A program made the translations under genes and the position numbers. A DNA stretch of 63,440 nt from Candidatus Aminicenantota bacterium (GTDB taxonomy: Bacteria; Acidobacteriota; Aminicenantia; Aminicenantales; Aminicenantaceae): assembly GCA_030612445.1 (NCBI GenBank), contig JAUWNW010000002.1:1-63440 (forward strand). The letters are read 5' to 3'. Positions 26,989 through 36,237 of the stretch are shown piece after piece. The stretch's first letter is position 1; every line of letters starts with the position of its first letter. The notes under the pieces were generated by a model. The model ran no database searches, was not told where the DNA came from, and saw only the letters and a program-made list of their open reading frames with translations.

Positions 26989-27000
26989 TTATGCTGTCTT

Positions 27001-28455
27001 CTATTCCTGGGTCAGCTGCCACCGCAAAATAGGATTTCTGGCAGCAAAAGTTTCATCCAGACGCCGCACATAGGATTTGTGAGGAGCTAATTTTAATATT
27101 TCAGGATCCTCCCGGGCCTCTTCAGCAATTTGCTGCATTGCATCTGTAAACAAATCCAGGTCACGCTTGCTTTCTGTTTCCGTGGGCTCGATCATTAGCG
27201 CTCCATGTACTATCAAAGGAAATGACATGGTAGGAGGATGCATATCCAGATCAATAAGGCGTTTTGCTATATCAAGATTTTGGACTCCATATTTCTTTTG
27301 GAACTTATCTGAAAATACACATTCATGCAAGGCAGGTGTACTGTATTTTAGATGGTATATCCCTTCCAGTTTTTTCCGGATATAATTGGCATTTAAAACT
27401 GCTATTTCAGAAACTTCTTTTAATCCTTCCGCCCCTAAAGACAAAATATATGCCAGCGCTTTGACTATTACAAGAAAATTTCCATAAAAAGCCCTTACCC
27501 GCCCGATACTTTTTGGACGTTCATAATTAAATGAATAAATACCCTCATTCTGCTCAATAAGCGGGACCGGTAGAAAAGGTTCAAGGTTTTTCTTCACACC
27601 GACCGGACCAGAACCAGGGCCTCCTCCTCCATGAGGTGTAGAAAATGTTTTGTGCAGATTAAGATGGATAACATCTGCTCCCATATCACCGGGACGGCAA
27701 ATACCCAAAAGAGCATTCATGTTTGCTCCATCCATATACACGAAACCACCTTTAGCATGGACGATTTCCGTAATTTTATTTATATCGTTTTCAAAAATCC
27801 CGAGAGTATTTGGGTTTGTTATCATAACTGCCGCAACGTCTTCTGATATCACTTTTGCCAGGTCATCTACATCTATAGTACCAGATTCATTAGACTTTAC
27901 TTCCTGCACCTGATATCCGCAGGTGTGAGCACTGGAAGGATTGGTCCCATGCGCAGAATCAGGGATTAGAACTATCTTTCGCGGGTCTCCCCTGTCCTCC
28001 AGACAGGCCCGAATCAACATCATCCCGACCAGCTCCCCTTGAGCTCCGGCAGAGGGCTGCAGTGTAAAAGCGTCCATTCCCGTTATTTGCTGCAAAAGCT
28101 TTTCTGTAGTTTTTAAAACTTCTAAATTACCTTGATTTACATCAAGCGCAGCATAAGGATGTGAAGATGTGAATCCGTCCAGAGCAGCCACTTTTTCATT
28201 TACCTTGGGATTATACTTCATCGTACATGATCCCAGAGGATAAAAGCCCTCGTCTATACAATAATTAGTTTTGGAAAGGCGGGTAAAATGCCGTACTATT
28301 TCAATTTCAGAAACTTGGGGAAAGTCTTTTATTTCCTCGCGAGAGGGAATATCCTTTAGTAAATCTTTTCTTTCCGGAACATCCAATTCGGGCATAGAAA
28401 AGGCCTTTTTTCCCGGATCAGTTATTTCAAATATTAAAGGTTCTCTTATCATCAT
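27001..28455 (-). CDS. gcvPB: glycine dehydrogenase (decarboxylating) subunit 2
   Basis: 484 residues, the C-terminal half of P-protein in its split form. The pyridoxal-phosphate lysine is Lys269 in DVIHLNLHKTFSTPHGG. With gcvPA it decarboxylates glycine and loads the aminomethyl group on the lipoyl arm of GcvH. Its start follows the gcvPA stop by 7 bp. The next gene is glyQ. Confidence 0.97.
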   Translation of the reverse strand: MMIREPLIFEITDPGKKAFSMPELDVPERKDLLKDIPSREEIKDFPQVSEIEIVRHFTRLSKTNYCIDEGFYPLGSCTMKYNPKVNEKVAALDGFTSSHPYAALDVNQGNLEVLKTTEKLLQQITGMDAFTLQPSAGAQGELVGMMLIRACLEDRGDPRKIVLIPDSAHGTNPSSAHTCGYQVQEVKSNESGTIDVDDLAKVISEDVAAVMITNPNTLGIFENDINKITEIVHAKGGFVYMDGANMNALLGICRPGDMGADVIHLNLHKTFSTPHGGGGPGSGPVGVKKNLEPFLPVPLIEQNEGIYSFNYERPKSIGRVRAFYGNFLVIVKALAYILSLGAEGLKEVSEIAVLNANYIRKKLEGIYHLKYSTPALHECVFSDKFQKKYGVQNLDIAKRLIDLDMHPPTMSFPLIVHGALMIEPTETESKRDLDLFTDAMQQIAEEAREDPEILKLAPHKSYVRRLDETFAARNPILRWQLTQE

Positions 28456-28462
28456 ATATCCT

Positions 28463-29812
28463 TTATTGTCTTAATATCTCATCAAGAATTTTTGCTAACT
28501 TATCGATATCTTCTTTCTTATGTATCTCTGTTACACAAAAAAGAGCGCAATTTTTAAGTCCGGGATAGTCTTTTTGCAAGTCATAGCCACCGATAATAAG
28601 TTTTTCTCGCAATGAAGATTCTATCTCTACCCAGGGCCTGTTAAAACTTAAAACAAACTCATTAAATGAAGTCCCACTAAACCTTGCTTCAACCCCTTTG
28701 ACTTCGCTGATTTTTTGCCGGGCATAATCTGCTTTATATAAGTTATGAGCTGCCATGTCCCTTAATCCACATTTCCCCAAAGTTTCCAGAAATATTGTCG
28801 CTCTCAACAGACACAAAGCTTGATTAGTACAGATATTGGATGTAGCTCTTTCTCTTCTTATATGCTGCTCCCGTGTTGATAATGTTAATACATATCCCTG
28901 TTTCCCATCAACATCCTTGGTCTGGCCGGCAATACGTCCCGGAAATTGACGTAAATATTTTTCAGAGCAGGCCATGAATCCAAGGTAGGGGCCTCCAAAA
29001 CTTAAAGGCATCCCAAATGTCTGAGCTTCGCCGGTAACAATATCCGCTCCCAGTTTACCGGGAGGCTCCAAAATACCTAAAGAAAGCGGTTCCGCAACTA
29101 CACAGACAGAAAGGGCATTTTTCTTATGGGCAATATCAGATATAGTCTTTATATCTTCTACGATCCCAAAAAAATTAGGAGACTGACAGACAACTGCAGC
29201 CGTTTCTTCGCCGATCTTTTTTGCTAGTTGCTCTGTATCGATTTTCCCAGAGTTTACAAAATCGATCTCTTCGATCGAGAGCCCCAGATTCCGAGTGTAA
29301 GTCTGAATCACCTGCCGGTACTGGGGGTGAAGTGTTGACGCAACTAAAATCTTTTCCTTTCGTGTCAGACGATTGGCCATAAGAACAGCCTCCGCCGCTC
29401 CTGATGCTCCATCATATAAAGAGGCATTGGCAATATCCATGCCAGTTAACTGGCAGATCAGGGTTTGAAATTCAAAAATGACCTGGAGAGTTCCCTGACT
29501 GACTTCCGGCTGATATGGGGTATATGGAGTAACAAATTCCCCTCTACTGCTTAAATAGTCAACAACAACAGGGATATAATGTTGGTACGCTCCAGCACCA
29601 AGGAAAGACAGGAGCCCGGCATTTTTATTTTTTTTGGCAATCTCTTTCAGCTTATCTACAAGCTCCGGTTCTGATAGGGCAGCAGGTACATCAAGCAGCT
29701 TTTTAAGCTTAATATTTTCCGGAACAGAAGTAAAAAGTTCATCTACTGTGGAAATACCGATCTTGTCCAGCATCTCCTTTTTATCTTTGTCACTTAATGA
29801 AATGTAGCTCAT
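28463..29812 (-). CDS. gcvPA: glycine dehydrogenase (decarboxylating) subunit 1
   Basis: 449 residues, the N-terminal half of split P-protein. Family motifs include YTPYQPEVSQGTLQ and NASLYDGASGAAEA. It forms the heterodimeric P-protein with GcvPB. It lies 4 bp after gcvH and 7 bp before gcvPB. Split P-protein is common in anaerobes and thermophiles. Confidence 0.97.
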   Translation of the reverse strand: MSYISLSDKDKKEMLDKIGISTVDELFTSVPENIKLKKLLDVPAALSEPELVDKLKEIAKKNKNAGLLSFLGAGAYQHYIPVVVDYLSSRGEFVTPYTPYQPEVSQGTLQVIFEFQTLICQLTGMDIANASLYDGASGAAEAVLMANRLTRKEKILVASTLHPQYRQVIQTYTRNLGLSIEEIDFVNSGKIDTEQLAKKIGEETAAVVCQSPNFFGIVEDIKTISDIAHKKNALSVCVVAEPLSLGILEPPGKLGADIVTGEAQTFGMPLSFGGPYLGFMACSEKYLRQFPGRIAGQTKDVDGKQGYVLTLSTREQHIRRERATSNICTNQALCLLRATIFLETLGKCGLRDMAAHNLYKADYARQKISEVKGVEARFSGTSFNEFVLSFNRPWVEIESSLREKLIIGGYDLQKDYPGLKNCALFCVTEIHKKEDIDKLAKILDEILRQ

Positions 29813-29816
29813 CCCC

Positions 29817-30203
29817 TCAATCTTCCAATCCCTCTAAAAATTTCTCATAGTCTGACAAAGACATAAGCTTTTCGAGTTCAGATTTATCTTCTATAGTTAA
29901 CTTAATTACCCAGCCCTTTTTATGAGGGTCTTCATTTAGAATTTCAGGAGCATCATTCAAATCCTCATTCACTTCCGTTACCTCTCCGGAAACAGGCGAG
30001 TAAATATCAGATACAGCTTTAACTGATTCGATTACACCAAAGGATTTATGAAACTTAAGTTTTGCTCCGATTTCCGGGAGTTCAACATAGACAACATCTC
30101 CCATTTGCTTCTGGGCAAAATCAGTGATTCCTACTATGGCTTTATTACCTTCAATCTTAAGCCATTCATGGTTCTTCGTATAATAATAATCTTCCGGATA
30201 CAT
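29817..30203 (-). CDS. gcvH: glycine cleavage system H protein
   Basis: 128 residues with the lipoyl-lysine motif GVIESVKAVSDIYSP; the modified residue is Lys62. It shuttles the aminomethyl group between P and T proteins. A strong GGAGGT lies just before the ATG. The gap to gcvT carries a 51-bp repeat (30216-30266). No lipoamide dehydrogenase (L protein) gene is present in this operon. Confidence 0.97.
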   Translation of the reverse strand: MYPEDYYYTKNHEWLKIEGNKAIVGITDFAQKQMGDVVYVELPEIGAKLKFHKSFGVIESVKAVSDIYSPVSGEVTEVNEDLNDAPEILNEDPHKKGWVIKLTIEDKSELEKLMSLSDYEKFLEGLED

Positions 30204-30215
30204 ATTTACCTCCTC

Positions 30216-30266
30216 CTTAACTATTCATAAAAAATGCCGATATATATGAAAACGTGAATAATTAAG
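30216..30266. repeat. 51-bp palindromic repeat between gcvT and gcvH
   Basis: The ends CTTAACTATTCA and TGAATAATTAAG are inverted repeats with one mismatch. The left half continues TAAAAAATGCCGAT, matching the family word seen at 7934, 40144 and 59294. It lies inside an operon, so it may tune the relative mRNA levels of gcvT and gcvH. Confidence 0.75.
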
Positions 30267-30275
30267 TCTAATAAG

Positions 30276-31364
30276 TTAATAATTCCGCTTATAAAAAGGA
30301 ATAGGAACCACCCGGGTTTTAACCCGTCTGTCTCTTATTCCGATCTCAAATTCTGTTCCTTTCTCCGTATATTCAATTGGAAGATAAGCCAAACCTATAC
30401 TTTTTTTCAAATATGGCGAAAAAGTACCGGATGTAACTTCAGCTACTTTTTCTCCTTTAATATACACGGGGTAATGTGACCGGGCAATTCCCCTCCCCTG
30501 TAGTTCAAAACCTATTAACCTTCGTTTTAATCCTTCTTTCTTTTGAGTAAGAAGAGCCTCTCTTCCTAAAAATTCTCCCTTTTTAAATTTTACCAACCAG
30601 CGCAGACCTGCTTCCAGTACTGTAGTCGTATTATCAATGTCATTTCCATAAAGCATCAGGCAGGCTTCAAGCCTGAGTGTATCCCGTGCTCCCAATCCGA
30701 CCGGCTGAATTCCAGCATTTTTGCCCTGCTCAAGCAGAGCATCCCATATTTTCCCGGGGTTATTTGACTTAGTATAAACTTCGAAACCATCTTCTCCTGT
30801 ATAACCGGTGCGTGAAACCATAGCTTCTATTCCAGCAACAGTTCCAAAATCTACCCTGAATGCTTTCATTTCTTCTAGGCCAACATCAGTCAGCGGCTTA
30901 AGAATTTCCAATGCTTTAGGCCCTTGAATAGCAATCTGGGAATATTTATCACTGAGATTTTTCACATCTACATCAAATCCTTTTGTATGGCTGCTGACCC
31001 ATTTAAAATCTTTTTCTACATTGGCAGCATTTACAACTAAAAGATATTTATTTTCCTCCAATAAATATATTAACAGGTCATCAATAAAAGTCCCTTCAGG
31101 AGTTGTCAGGGCAGAATATTGGGCTCTTTCAGCATTTACATGCGCAGCATTATTCGGAGTCAGATATTGGATGTAATCCAAGGCCTGAGACCCCGTGATT
31201 TGGATTTCCCCCATATGGCTTACATCAAAAAGCCCAGCCTTTTTCCGTACAGCCAAATGTTCGTTCACTATCCCGGAATATTCAAGAGGCAGCTCCCAGC
31301 CAAAAAATTCAACCATTTTTCCGTTTAATTTTTTATGATTTGAATTCAAACGGGTTTTTTTCAT
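30276..31364 (-). CDS. gcvT: aminomethyltransferase (glycine cleavage T protein)
   Basis: 362 residues, the normal length. Motifs: LFDVSHMGEIQITG near residue 43, YTGEDGFEVY, GLGARDTLRLEACLMLYGND. It transfers the methylene group to tetrahydrofolate, giving 5,10-methylene-THF and ammonia. It is the first gene of the gcv-gly operon. No glycine riboswitch is visible upstream; the region has two repeat copies instead. Confidence 0.97.
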   Translation of the reverse strand: MKKTRLNSNHKKLNGKMVEFFGWELPLEYSGIVNEHLAVRKKAGLFDVSHMGEIQITGSQALDYIQYLTPNNAAHVNAERAQYSALTTPEGTFIDDLLIYLLEENKYLLVVNAANVEKDFKWVSSHTKGFDVDVKNLSDKYSQIAIQGPKALEILKPLTDVGLEEMKAFRVDFGTVAGIEAMVSRTGYTGEDGFEVYTKSNNPGKIWDALLEQGKNAGIQPVGLGARDTLRLEACLMLYGNDIDNTTTVLEAGLRWLVKFKKGEFLGREALLTQKKEGLKRRLIGFELQGRGIARSHYPVYIKGEKVAEVTSGTFSPYLKKSIGLAYLPIEYTEKGTEFEIGIRDRRVKTRVVPIPFYKRNY

Positions 31365-31382
31365 TTTTTTCTCTTCCTTTCA

Positions 31383-31422
31383 CCATTCATAAAAACATAT
31401 GTATATTTGCGAATAATTCAGG
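31383..31422. repeat. short palindromic repeat upstream of gcvT
   Basis: CCATTCATAAAAA on the left and GCGAATAATTCAGG on the right are a degraded inverted pair of the same family as 30216-30266, about 40 bp in all. It sits in the leader region of the glycine operon. Confidence 0.55.
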
Positions 31423-31482
31423 TTTATATAATTAAACTAATTTTTATCATATAATACTTATTGATTCAAGGTAATTTATTAT

Positions 31483-31813
31483 CCTGGACTATTCATAAAA
31501 ATAGAGAGAAGATTTAATATTTATAAAAAATGTCGATTCGTGAATGATTAAGGCTAGGTGCTAGCATGGATACTGGTAAATCCCGGAGAAAGCCATCCGG
31601 AACACTGCGGGCATGGTCCCTCGAGAGAATCTCGAGGAGAGCGTTGTGAGGACAGGAAGGGATTTCCCCGCTGGAGAAAATCCCTGTCTTTCGCTGGGAC
31701 TTACCAGTATCCATGCCTTGCAACTTTTTTAATTTTTAATAAAAGTTAAGGGAACTCTAATTTCCCATTCTCTAAATATCACAAATGTCGACATTTTTTA
31801 GGAATAGTACAGG
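31483..31813. repeat. inverted pair of family-2 ends enclosing multi-hairpin element B
   Basis: The left end (31483-31553) reads CCTGGACTATTCATAAAAAT, then a second partial copy ending ATGTCGATTCGTGAATGATT. The right end (31787-31813) reads GTCGACATTTTTTAGGAATA, then GTACAGG. The two face each other and enclose copy B of the multi-hairpin element. This looks like one repeat nested in another. Confidence 0.6.
31565..31715 (+). repeat. multi-hairpin repeat element, copy B (151 bp)
   Basis: Same length as copy A (6770-6920) and about 90 percent alike by eye. The terminal inverted repeat here is CATGGATACTGGTAAATCCC and its partner; the GGG/CCC pairing of copy A is changed to TGG/CCA on both arms, so pairing is kept. 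The CCTCGAGA hairpin is identical. The AGGGATTT / AAATCCCT hairpin is kept with a less paired tip. It lies between gcvT and argS. Confidence 0.85.
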
Positions 31814-31825
31814 CTGTTTTATTTT

Positions 31826-31833
31826 GCTATAAT
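31826..31833 (+). promoter_or_regulatory. extended -10 element of argS, leaderless
   Basis: TGCTATAAT (31825-31833) contains a perfect TATAAT with the TG extension. The expected start of transcription (about 31840) is only 4 bases before ATG 31844, and no ribosome-binding site exists. The region 17 bp upstream is the end of a family-2 repeat (TAGTAC), a weak -35. Confidence 0.5.
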
Positions 31834-31843
31834 TACCAACCTG

Positions 31844-33781
31844 ATGATTGTATTTAAAAACAACCTAAAAAAACAAATCCATAAGCTCTTAGATTCTGAA
31901 TATCCGCTTGGATCTACTAAGTTGGAAATTAATTATACGCCCCAAATGAAATTGGGAGACTTAGCCCTGCCTTTCCCTTTTCAGCTTGCGAAAATCATGC
32001 ACCGCTCTCCCAGGGATATTGCTGCAGAGATCGCGCCTAAGCTTATAGAGCTGGAGGGGATAAATAAAGTCGATATCGCCGGCGGCGGATTTATTAATCT
32101 TTATATAAACCGTGATAAATTTTTCCAACAGAAGCTCCAAACAACAGTAAAATCTTCCTTGACTTCGGAAGAAAACAAAATAATTGTTGAACATACTTCC
32201 ATTAATCCCAATAAAGCAGCCCACATCGGCCACCTCCGGAATTCCTGTCTGGGAGATACTCTAGCCCGCTGCTTGAAATATAAAGGGGAAAATGTTGAGA
32301 TCCAGAACTATATCGATGATACCGGAGTACAGGTTGCAGATATTGTTTTTGGTTTTATGGAGATCGAGCCAAAAACTCTGGAGGAAGTAAAAAATATTCC
32401 GGAAAAATTTGATTTTTACTGCTGGGACCTATACACAAGGGTAGCAGATTATATCAATCACCATGCAGGCAGCAAGGAGAAGAAATCAAAAATCCTAAAA
32501 AATATCGAGGAAGGGACTGGTGTGGAAGCCAAGCTTGCCCAACATATTTCCCAGCGTATACTTAAAGCTCATCTTAAAACTATGCAGAGATTAGATATCT
32601 CCTATGACCTGCAAGCCTGTGAAAGCAGCATAATCAGACTTGAATTCTGGAAATTAGCATTCCAACTACTTAAAGAGAAAAAAGCCACTCATTTTGTAGA
32701 AGAAGGTACAAATAAAGGCTGCTGGGTTATGAAATTAGAAGACGAGAGCCAGCAGGAAAAAATCCTGGTGCGTTCCAATGGAATCGTCACATATGTCGGA
32801 AAAGACATCGCTTACCAACTCTGGAAATTCGGCCTTTTAAAAAAAGATTTTTTCTATAAACCATTTGTACGACAGGGGAAAAAGACTATTTGGATCACAT
32901 CTTCTAAAAAAACTTCAAATTCCCCTGAATTCGGACAAGGCAGCCGTGTTTATAATATCATCGATATCCGGCAGTCATATCCTCAAAAAATCGTTATTCA
33001 GGGTCTTAGATCCCTAAAATTTGGTGAACAAGCAGAAAAATCCACTCATTTTTCCTATGAAATGGTTGCCCTCTCCCCTAAAAGCTTAAAAGAACTTGAT
33101 GTAAATGTTTCCAAAGAAGATAGAGATAAAGATTTTCTCGAAATTTCTGGAAGAAAGGGATTGGGAGTCAAAGCTGATGATCTGCTGGACAAGTTGAATG
33201 AGAAAGCCCTGTTTGAAGTCGAAAAAAGAAACCCGAACCTTTCATATGAAAATAAAAGACGTATAGCCCAAAAGATCGCTTGTGGATCAATCCGCTATTT
33301 TATGCTTAAATTTGCCCGCAATTCTATTATCATCTTCGACTTTGAAGATGCTTTAAGCTTTGAAGGTGAAACCGGACCGTATTTGCAGTATACGTTTGTC
33401 CGTATTAATAGTATTTTCCGGAAATTAGAAGAAAATTTTGGCTTTGCTCAAACTGATCTCCAGTCTCTTATCAAATCCAGCGATATCCGCCTTGAAGTGC
33501 TTCCTGATTTAGAATATTCCGATTTTTGGGAGATCATTCTTTACGCTTCAAAACTGGATGAAGAAGTACAGCACTCCCTTAATTCTCTGGAATTTCTTCA
33601 TCTGGCAAAATATACTTTCGAACTATGTCAAAAATTCAATGCTTATTATCATAAATACTCCATATTATCCGAGAAAAACAGGGATATCAAAAATATCCGG
33701 ATTTTGACCATACATTTTGTCCGGAAAACTTTAAAAACCGCACTTGATTTAATAGGAATCCCTCAGCCGGAACGGATGTAG
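31844..33781 (+). CDS. argS: arginine--tRNA ligase
   Basis: 645 residues, class I. The HIGH motif is present as AAHIGHLRNS after EHTSINPNK, a typical ArgS block, and the C-terminal anticodon-binding DALR-like domain ends ALDLIGIPQPERM. The protein is about 70 residues longer than E. coli ArgS. Extra sequence lies around the region YKPFVRQGKKTIWITSSKK, between the catalytic fold and the anticodon domain. A canonical KMSKS is not seen; GRKGLGVKADDLL stands in its place, as in many ArgS. It is followed after 4 bp by the MetH-like gene. Confidence 0.95.
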   Translation: MIVFKNNLKKQIHKLLDSEYPLGSTKLEINYTPQMKLGDLALPFPFQLAKIMHRSPRDIAAEIAPKLIELEGINKVDIAGGGFINLYINRDKFFQQKLQTTVKSSLTSEENKIIVEHTSINPNKAAHIGHLRNSCLGDTLARCLKYKGENVEIQNYIDDTGVQVADIVFGFMEIEPKTLEEVKNIPEKFDFYCWDLYTRVADYINHHAGSKEKKSKILKNIEEGTGVEAKLAQHISQRILKAHLKTMQRLDISYDLQACESSIIRLEFWKLAFQLLKEKKATHFVEEGTNKGCWVMKLEDESQQEKILVRSNGIVTYVGKDIAYQLWKFGLLKKDFFYKPFVRQGKKTIWITSSKKTSNSPEFGQGSRVYNIIDIRQSYPQKIVIQGLRSLKFGEQAEKSTHFSYEMVALSPKSLKELDVNVSKEDRDKDFLEISGRKGLGVKADDLLDKLNEKALFEVEKRNPNLSYENKRRIAQKIACGSIRYFMLKFARNSIIIFDFEDALSFEGETGPYLQYTFVRINSIFRKLEENFGFAQTDLQSLIKSSDIRLEVLPDLEYSDFWEIILYASKLDEEVQHSLNSLEFLHLAKYTFELCQKFNAYYHKYSILSEKNRDIKNIRILTIHFVRKTLKTALDLIGIPQPERM

Positions 33782-33785
33782 CACT

Positions 33786-36212
33786 ATGAAATTCAAAGAT
33801 ATTCTTCGCGATCAAATCCTTATCCTTGATGGGGGTATGGGCACGGAAATCATGAAAAGATCCGGTCAAAAATTCGATTACCCGGAATTGCTCAACTTGG
33901 AAAAAGACGATGTTATCCTTGATATTCATAAAGCCTATCTTGAAGCCGGAGCTGATATCATCGAAACCAATACTTTAGGAGCATCAAGGGTCAAATTAAA
34001 TGAACATGGAGCAGGAGATAGGGTCGAAGATTTCAACCGCGCTGCAGTAAATATTGCTAAAAAAGCATGTGCCGGTAAAAAGGCTTATATAGCAGGCTCT
34101 ATAGGACCTCTGGGAAAACTAATTCAACCCACAGGCGATTTAAGCATTGAAGAAGCTTATGCAGCCTTTGCGGAACAGGCAGGAATTCTTGAACAAAGCG
34201 GAGTAGACCTTCTTCTTATTGAAACACAAATAGATATTCTGGAAGCAAAAACCGCCCTTATCGCCGCAAAATCAGAAACATCCATTCCTGTGGCAGTGTC
34301 AATGACATTTCCAATTGATGACACCCTGACCGTCACCGGCTCAAGCCCTGGAATTGCAGCAGTTACTTTTTCAGCAACTGAGGCTGATATCTTCGGGGTA
34401 AATTGTGGAGGACATCCAGAAAATTTCGAACCCATTATTCAAGAAGTAATAACACATAGCCGCAAACCACTTATCATCTATGCCAATGCCGGAGAACCGG
34501 AAAAAAAAGGAAATATAGTTCATTTTCCCTTAGGGCCTGAAGAATATCTAAAATACGCAATGAAATTTTATCAGCAGGGAGCAAATATCATCGGCGGATG
34601 CTGTGGAACATCTCCGGAACATATTAGATTGATCGCCCAGAGACTTAAAGGGAAAAAACCCGTAAAGCTTAAAACTATAGAACCCTTCTTCAGAGCCTCC
34701 AGCCGGAATTCCCTTCTTACAATAGGGAATTCTTTACCTTTCCGGGTCATAGGTGAGAATATAAATCCATTTGCAAAAAAGAAATTAAAAAAGGAATTCA
34801 AACAGAATAAACTAGACCTCGCCCGTAAATACGCCAGGAAACAGGAAATTGCTGGAGCAGATGCTTTGGATATAAATCTGGGCAAAAGAGGAGAAGACGA
34901 GCCGGGATTCTTCGCAAAAGGAGTATCAAATATTCAGGCTGTAACCAGGCTTCCCTTTTTTTTAGATAACAGCAACCCGGATTCATTAGAGCAGGCTCTT
35001 CGTATCTACTCCGGAAAAGGGGTCATAAATTCTGTAACTGGAGAGAAAAAAAGTTATGAAAGGTTATTTCCCTTGGCAAAAAAATATGGAGCCGGTGTAA
35101 TACTTCTGGCCCTGAATGAAAACGGAATCCCGGAAAAAGCAGAAAACAGGATAGAAATAATTAAAAATCTCTATAAAATAGCCTTGGATCAGGGGCTTAA
35201 TGGGGATGACCTTTTAGCAGACCCTATTACTCTAGCACTTGCCTCATCCCAGGCATCCTCCCATGAAACATTAAAAGCTATAGAATTAGCCTTCAGCCTT
35301 CAAATCCCTACTATTTTAGGCCTTTCTAATATTTCCTTTGGGCTTCCTCAGCGAAGGCTTCTTAATGCATCCTTTTTAAATCTGGCTGTAAAAAGCGGTC
35401 TCGATTCTGCCATATTAAACCCCCTGGACACAAATCTGATTTCCTCTTTTATGGCTGCTTCTGCTGTCTCCGGAAGAGATCAAGGGCTGCGAAACTATAT
35501 TAAAGAATTTTCAGGACAGCCGGAATCAGAGCCGGGTGAATCAGAACTAGAAAAAGATGAATCTCTGGAAAAGGAGCTTTTCCGGGCAGTCCTCGAAGGG
35601 GAAAAAGGCCCGGTGGAAGCTCTTATAAAAAAGCTTATCAACCAGGGAAAAACAGGATTTGAGATCCTTGAAGAGATCCTCTCCCCTGCCCTGCAAAAAG
35701 CAGGTGAAAATTACGAGAAAAAAATCTATTTTCTCCCTCAGTTGATCCTATCGGCAGAAGCTATGGAAACTGCTTCAAAATGTTTAGAAGAATCCTTCTC
35801 TATTAAAAAATCTACAAAACCAGAAAAAACAATAGTCCTGGCAACCGTTGCTGGCGACCTGCATGATATCGGAAAAAACATTGTATCCCTGATTTTAAGG
35901 AACCTTGGATATACATTAATAGACTTGGGGAAAAACATTCCTGCTGATAAAATCGTTGCTGCAGCAATCAAAGAAAAAGCTGATTTTATCGGACTTTCTG
36001 CCCTCATGACTACAACTCTGGACGAAATGGAACGCGTCATTGCCCAAAAAAATTCCAAAGCTCCGGGAATTCGAGTAATCATAGGCGGAGCAGCCGTCTC
36101 TTCCTCCTTTGCTGAGAAGATCGGCGCAGATGCCTATGCAAAAGATGCTCTTGATGCTGTGAGTAAAATGAAGAAAATTTCAAGACAAATTGACAATAAA
36201 CACCCTCTGTGA
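33786..36212 (+). CDS. MetH-like methyltransferase lacking the reactivation domain
   Basis: 808 residues in three modules. An Hcy S-methyltransferase domain (about 1-285) has the zinc ligands VNCGG and GGCCGTSP. A pterin-binding domain (about 310-565) has VIGENINPFAKKK. A B12 cap and cobalamin-binding domain (about 590-800) has His693 in GDLHDIGKNIV as lower axial ligand. It should move a methyl group from methyl-THF to homocysteine through cobalamin. The C-terminal AdoMet-binding activation domain of E. coli MetH is absent, as in Thermotoga-type enzymes, so reactivation needs another protein or is unnecessary in anaerobic cells. It starts 4 bp after argS. Glycine cleavage (30 kb) and cobO (41.7 kb) supply related one-carbon and cobalamin functions. 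Confidence 0.9.
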   Translation: MKFKDILRDQILILDGGMGTEIMKRSGQKFDYPELLNLEKDDVILDIHKAYLEAGADIIETNTLGASRVKLNEHGAGDRVEDFNRAAVNIAKKACAGKKAYIAGSIGPLGKLIQPTGDLSIEEAYAAFAEQAGILEQSGVDLLLIETQIDILEAKTALIAAKSETSIPVAVSMTFPIDDTLTVTGSSPGIAAVTFSATEADIFGVNCGGHPENFEPIIQEVITHSRKPLIIYANAGEPEKKGNIVHFPLGPEEYLKYAMKFYQQGANIIGGCCGTSPEHIRLIAQRLKGKKPVKLKTIEPFFRASSRNSLLTIGNSLPFRVIGENINPFAKKKLKKEFKQNKLDLARKYARKQEIAGADALDINLGKRGEDEPGFFAKGVSNIQAVTRLPFFLDNSNPDSLEQALRIYSGKGVINSVTGEKKSYERLFPLAKKYGAGVILLALNENGIPEKAENRIEIIKNLYKIALDQGLNGDDLLADPITLALASSQASSHETLKAIELAFSLQIPTILGLSNISFGLPQRRLLNASFLNLAVKSGLDSAILNPLDTNLISSFMAASAVSGRDQGLRNYIKEFSGQPESEPGESELEKDESLEKELFRAVLEGEKGPVEALIKKLINQGKTGFEILEEILSPALQKAGENYEKKIYFLPQLILSAEAMETASKCLEESFSIKKSTKPEKTIVLATVAGDLHDIGKNIVSLILRNLGYTLIDLGKNIPADKIVAAAIKEKADFIGLSALMTTTLDEMERVIAQKNSKAPGIRVIIGGAAVSSSFAEKIGADAYAKDALDAVSKMKKISRQIDNKHPL

Positions 36213-36237
36213 TATTTTTTTTTAGAGGAAAGCAAGT

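Noticed and set aside
31365-31500. Glycine riboswitch upstream of gcvT
   Set aside because: No conserved glycine aptamer core is visible; the stretch holds repeat fragments.
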